From contig PMTB01000052.1 of the NCBI GenBank assembly GCA_003167475.1, positions 1 through 8,110 on the forward strand: a stretch of DNA of 8,110 nucleotides, in the 5' to 3' direction. Position numbers and translations under genes: made by a program. Positions within the stretch are counted from its first letter, which is position 1. The number at the start of each line of letters is the position of its first letter. This document shows positions 7,174 through 8,110 of this stretch, one piece after another. The notes under the pieces were generated by a model that saw nothing but the letters and a program-made list of their open reading frames with translations, did no database searches and had not been told where the DNA came from. The DNA is from a candidate division FCPU426 bacterium (GTDB lineage: Bacteria > Oederibacteriota > PGYV01 > Palsa-1178).

Positions 7174-7326
7174 GTCATTGCGAGGAGCGAGATGTTCAGC
7201 GACGAAGCAATCCCTGTACTTTTGCGGTATCTCATCATTTAAGGCTTGTCGATAGAACTGAGATTTCCATGTTCCATGGACTGTAGGCTTCGTCGCCGTG
7301 AACCAAAAACGGCTCCTCGCAATGAC
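7174..7326. repeat. Nested inverted-repeat element of the GTCATTGCGAGGAGC type
   Basis: The ends are perfect 15-nt inverted copies: GTCATTGCGAGGAGC (7174-7188) and GCTCCTCGCAATGAC (7312-7326). Inside them, GCGACGAAGC (7199-7208) pairs with GCTTCGTCGC (7287-7296), and ATCTCA (7229-7234) pairs with TGAGAT (7259-7264). The left arm can also fold on itself (ATTGC near 7177 with GCAAT near 7207). This sequence type, CATTGCGAGGAGCGAAGCGACGAAGCAATC, is a palindromic repeat I know from many unrelated bacterial genomes. It contains no transposase, so a non-autonomous MITE-like element is likely. Confidence 0.85.
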
Positions 7327-7369
7327 GGCCTACTGTAGCGAATCTCACGTATTTAACAAATCAAACAAC

Positions 7370-7397
7370 TTGCCAAAACCCTATAATGTTGTATAAT
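7370..7397 (+). promoter_or_regulatory. Sigma-70-type promoter of the PolC-like gene
   Basis: TTGCCA (7370-7375, 5 of 6 to consensus) and TATAAT (7392-7397, 6 of 6) are separated by 16 nt. Transcription would start near 7404, leaving a leader of about 48 nt before the ATG at 7452. A second TATAAT at 7382-7387 lacks a properly spaced -35. It suggests that the downstream gene is transcribed separately from the preceding pair. Confidence 0.65.
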
Positions 7398-7451
7398 TTT
7401 GATGAAAATAAACTTACAATTTAAGTCATTCTTCCTATATAAAGGTGTGCT

Positions 7452-8110
7452 ATGGGCTTGAACCTGCAGATGGCTATCGACGACAAACAGACCAAAGAAC
7501 TTATAAAAGCCTCATTTCCCGACGGAAAGGCTGACAGCCTTATTTCTTCCGTTACGTTCAAAACCATGGAACTCAACGAAATTGACAATTCGGCGGTTAT
7601 ATCGCTGGATGTGAATTCCCTTATTGAACCGCAGGCCCTTGAACTTTTTACGGCATATATATCGGGATTGACCGGCGGAAAAACCGTCAAATACAGTCCT
7701 GTTTTTGCCGCGGAAATAGGCGCGGCCGCGGCTATTATCAATATGTGGAAACCCTTTTTGGGATGTTTTGACATTGAAAAAACCTGGCTTGAATACGCCA
7801 CTCCGTCCGACGTGAACGGCACACTCGTATTAAAATGCAGCAATGACCTGGCCGTCACGCGGCTTTCAAACAATAAAACCATGATGCTCATCAGGAAAAA
7901 GATGCATGAATTCACGGGGCGCGACGCGGATTTGCTGGTCGAAAAAAACGAAAACGCCGTTAAGGAACAATTGCCCGCCCCGGTTGTGAAGACCCTTGAG
8001 GTTACGGCATCAAAGACCGCCCCGAGCAAGATATTAAAGGAAGATGAGATAAAGGGGGAAATAACCCCGCTGGAGAACATTGTCAACCAGGGCAAGTACA
8101 CGGTTGAAGC
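7452..8110 (+). CDS. polC: PolC-type DNA polymerase III alpha subunit, N-terminal part (runs off window)
   Basis: The frame stays open to the end of the window, giving 219 complete codons. An in-frame TAA at 7440-7442 and the ribosome binding site AAAGGTG (7441-7447) fix the ATG at 7452. The visible part looks like the N-terminal region of PolC. There is an alpha/beta domain up to about residue 165, including NGTLVLKCSNDLAVTRLSNN (122-141) and the helix IRKKMHEFTGRDADLLVE (147-164). A charged Lys/Glu/Pro linker follows, then IKGEITPLENIVNQGKYTVE, which matches the entry into PolC's OB-fold (in Staphylococcus the pattern is IKPIESIIEEE-KVAIEG). The spacing of about 200 residues before the OB-fold also fits. 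The PHP, exonuclease and polymerase domains would lie beyond the edge. The call rests on remembered similarity of a divergent region; no catalytic motif is in view. Confidence 0.7.
   Translation, partial: MGLNLQMAIDDKQTKELIKASFPDGKADSLISSVTFKTMELNEIDNSAVISLDVNSLIEPQALELFTAYISGLTGGKTVKYSPVFAAEIGAAAAIINMWKPFLGCFDIEKTWLEYATPSDVNGTLVLKCSNDLAVTRLSNNKTMMLIRKKMHEFTGRDADLLVEKNENAVKEQLPAPVVKTLEVTASKTAPSKILKEDEIKGEITPLENIVNQGKYTVE

Larger units (their letters stand above)
7155..7451. other. Intergenic region before the PolC-like gene
   Basis: This stretch has no convincing coding frame. Its first half is a nested inverted-repeat element (7174-7326). The remainder is AT-rich and holds a strong promoter candidate (7370-7397) and a ribosome binding site AAAGGTG (7441-7447). 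No T-tailed terminator is seen after the upstream gene; the inverted repeat may fill that role, but this is inference. Confidence 0.7.

Noticed and set aside
7421..8101. A 226-codon open frame on the minus strand opposite the PolC-like gene
   Set aside because: The plus-strand frame has a promoter, a ribosome binding site and a protein matching PolC's N-terminal layout. The minus-strand product is Ser/Phe-rich, low-complexity and lacks recognisable motifs.
1..8110. tRNA, rRNA, CRISPR array or transposase gene
   Set aside because: No cloverleaf-type sequence, no regularly spaced direct repeats and no transposase motifs were seen on either strand.

Overview
The window reads as chromosomal DNA from an uncultivated-type bacterium with a Gram-negative envelope. 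All genes run on the plus strand, spacing is tight, AUA isoleucine codons are frequent, and the base composition is moderate. Two clues bear on the lineage. A gene pair resembling families TIGR03546/TIGR03545, which as I recall are confined to bacteria with an outer membrane, sits upstream of a gene whose N-terminus looks like PolC, the DNA polymerase III alpha subunit best known from Firmicutes. That combination would suit a candidate phylum near Omnitrophota, Goldbacteria or Elusimicrobiota, but the placement is only a guess.

Positions 1-4518 form one operon-like block. It holds the last codons of an upstream gene, a mannose-family PTS IIC, a IID, the phosphocarrier HPr, enzyme I (ptsI) and galU. 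Stops and starts overlap or lie within 11 nt. Enzyme I keeps every catalytic residue at E. coli numbering (H189, R296, R332, E431, D455, C502). HPr keeps its active-site His and a regulatory-type Ser. The block therefore encodes most of a PEP-to-sugar phosphorylation chain, and GalU could pass the resulting hexose phosphate, after isomerisation, to UDP-glucose. IIA and IIB are not within the window and may lie upstream.

Positions 4519-4786 are non-coding and contain a striking imperfect inverted repeat (41-nt arms, 20-nt loop), probably an interspersed palindromic element.

Positions 4787-7154 hold two genes 1 nt apart. The first encodes a small DUF2062-like membrane protein. The second encodes a 618-residue membrane-anchored protein with an AsmA/TamB-like N-terminal segment, a long Lys/Ala-rich helical region and a beta-rich C-terminal half. 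Their function is unknown; a joint role in the cell envelope is the most reasonable inference and the best lead here.

Positions 7155-7451 are non-coding. They carry a nested inverted-repeat element of about 153 bp, followed by a good sigma-70-type promoter (TTGCCA, 16 nt, TATAAT) that drives the PolC-like gene, which runs off the right edge.
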